Origin: Betaproteobacteria bacterium
GTDB lineage: Bacteria > Pseudomonadota > Gammaproteobacteria > Burkholderiales > SG8-41
Assembly (NCBI GenBank): GCA_021300125.1
Contig: JAJTHX010000089.1
Coordinates: 1 to 22,496, forward strand
Reading direction: 5' to 3'
Length of the DNA stretch: 22,496 nucleotides
Shown: positions 22,328-22,496 of the stretch, piece by piece
Layout of the letters: every line of letters begins with the position of its first letter
How positions within the stretch are numbered: the first letter of the stretch is position 1
Position numbers and translations under genes: made by a program
The notes under the pieces: generated by a model
Databases searched by the model: none
Told to the model about the DNA's origin: nothing
The model's input: only the letters and a program-made list of their open reading frames with translations

Positions 22328-22496
22328 GGCCGGCGCCCGCCGCTGACGCGCTCGATGCCGGCGAGGTCGCGCGCCGAAAACACTTCGCCGTAACCCGCCT
22401 GCTGCAGCAGGCGGGCGCAGGCGGCGTGCTGGTTGAAGCCCTGCTCGAACAACAGCCAGCCGCCCGCCACCAGATGCGCCGGGGCCTGGGTGACGA
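22324..22496 (-). CDS. prmC: Release-factor glutamine methyltransferase, C-terminal part (cut by the right edge)
   Basis: Only the last 57 codons are in the window. The translation includes HLVAGGWLLFEQGFNQ and later SARDLAGIERVSGGR. This matches the end of PrmC/HemK, which methylates the GGQ glutamine of class-1 release factors, notably in the LEHG-like GGWLL-E-G strand and the final DLAGIERV segment. The catalytic NPPY motif lies outside the window, so this rests on the C-terminal pattern plus its position before grxD, which is the familiar prfA-prmC-grxD order in Betaproteobacteria. Confidence 0.85.
   Translation of the reverse strand, partial: VTQAPAHLVAGGWLLFEQGFNQHAACARLLQQAGYGEVFSARDLAGIERVSGGRRP

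Overview
The window is dense, GC-rich chromosomal DNA from a betaproteobacterium, most likely Burkholderiales or a close relative. This rests on gene order and protein character: cutA-dsbD-tlpA-aroQ-accB-accC, hemC-hemD-hemX-hemY, an AlgZ/AlgR-type two-component pair divergent from argH, and prmC near a monothiol glutaredoxin are arrangements familiar from that class. Assignments come from reading the translations, not from a database search. I saw no rRNA, tRNA, insertion sequence or CRISPR array.

Layout. Positions 1-5359 (minus strand) run from an atypical SDR-fold protein through CutA, DsbD and a TlpA-like thioredoxin, then after a 433-bp gene-free gap to AroQ, AccB and AccC (cut by the left edge). 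Positions 5483-6496 (plus) encode a ferredoxin-NAD(P)H reductase fusion. Positions 6511-10550 (minus) hold the heme-pathway set hemC-hemD-hemX-hemY. A periplasmic thioredoxin-fold gene (10557-11057, plus) is squeezed against the hemC start and overlaps the response-regulator gene at its far end. The AlgZ/AlgR pair (11054-12843, minus) is divergent from argH (12890-14308, plus).

Positions 14444-21287 form the distinctive metabolic block. A LacI-family regulator and sulfoacetaldehyde acetyltransferase (Xsc) lie on the minus strand. A 975-residue FAD/Fe-S 2-hydroxyacid-type dehydrogenase and a TauE/SafE-type permease lie divergently on the plus strand. The shared upstream region carries a near-perfect LacI-type operator (17402-17415) overlapping the -35 of a plausible xsc promoter. 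Together they read as an organosulfonate-catabolic module: Xsc releases sulfite and makes acetyl phosphate, and the permease is a candidate sulfite exporter. The dehydrogenase is the unknown partner. No phosphotransacetylase, sulfopyruvate decarboxylase or taurine/isethionate oxidation gene is seen here, so the starting substrate is open.

The right end returns to housekeeping: grxD, a YkgJ-type cysteine-cluster gene and the 3' end of prmC (minus).

Regulatory signals that can be read directly include a strong intrinsic terminator between xsc and lacI, a second one after grxD, a good sigma-70-like promoter for grxD, extended -10 elements before hemC and the algZ-type gene, and short palindromes at the aroQ start and in the 5360-5482 divergent spacer. 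Three genes (aroQ, the thioredoxin-fold gene, the FAD/Fe-S gene) appear to use TTG starts and the permease GTG.
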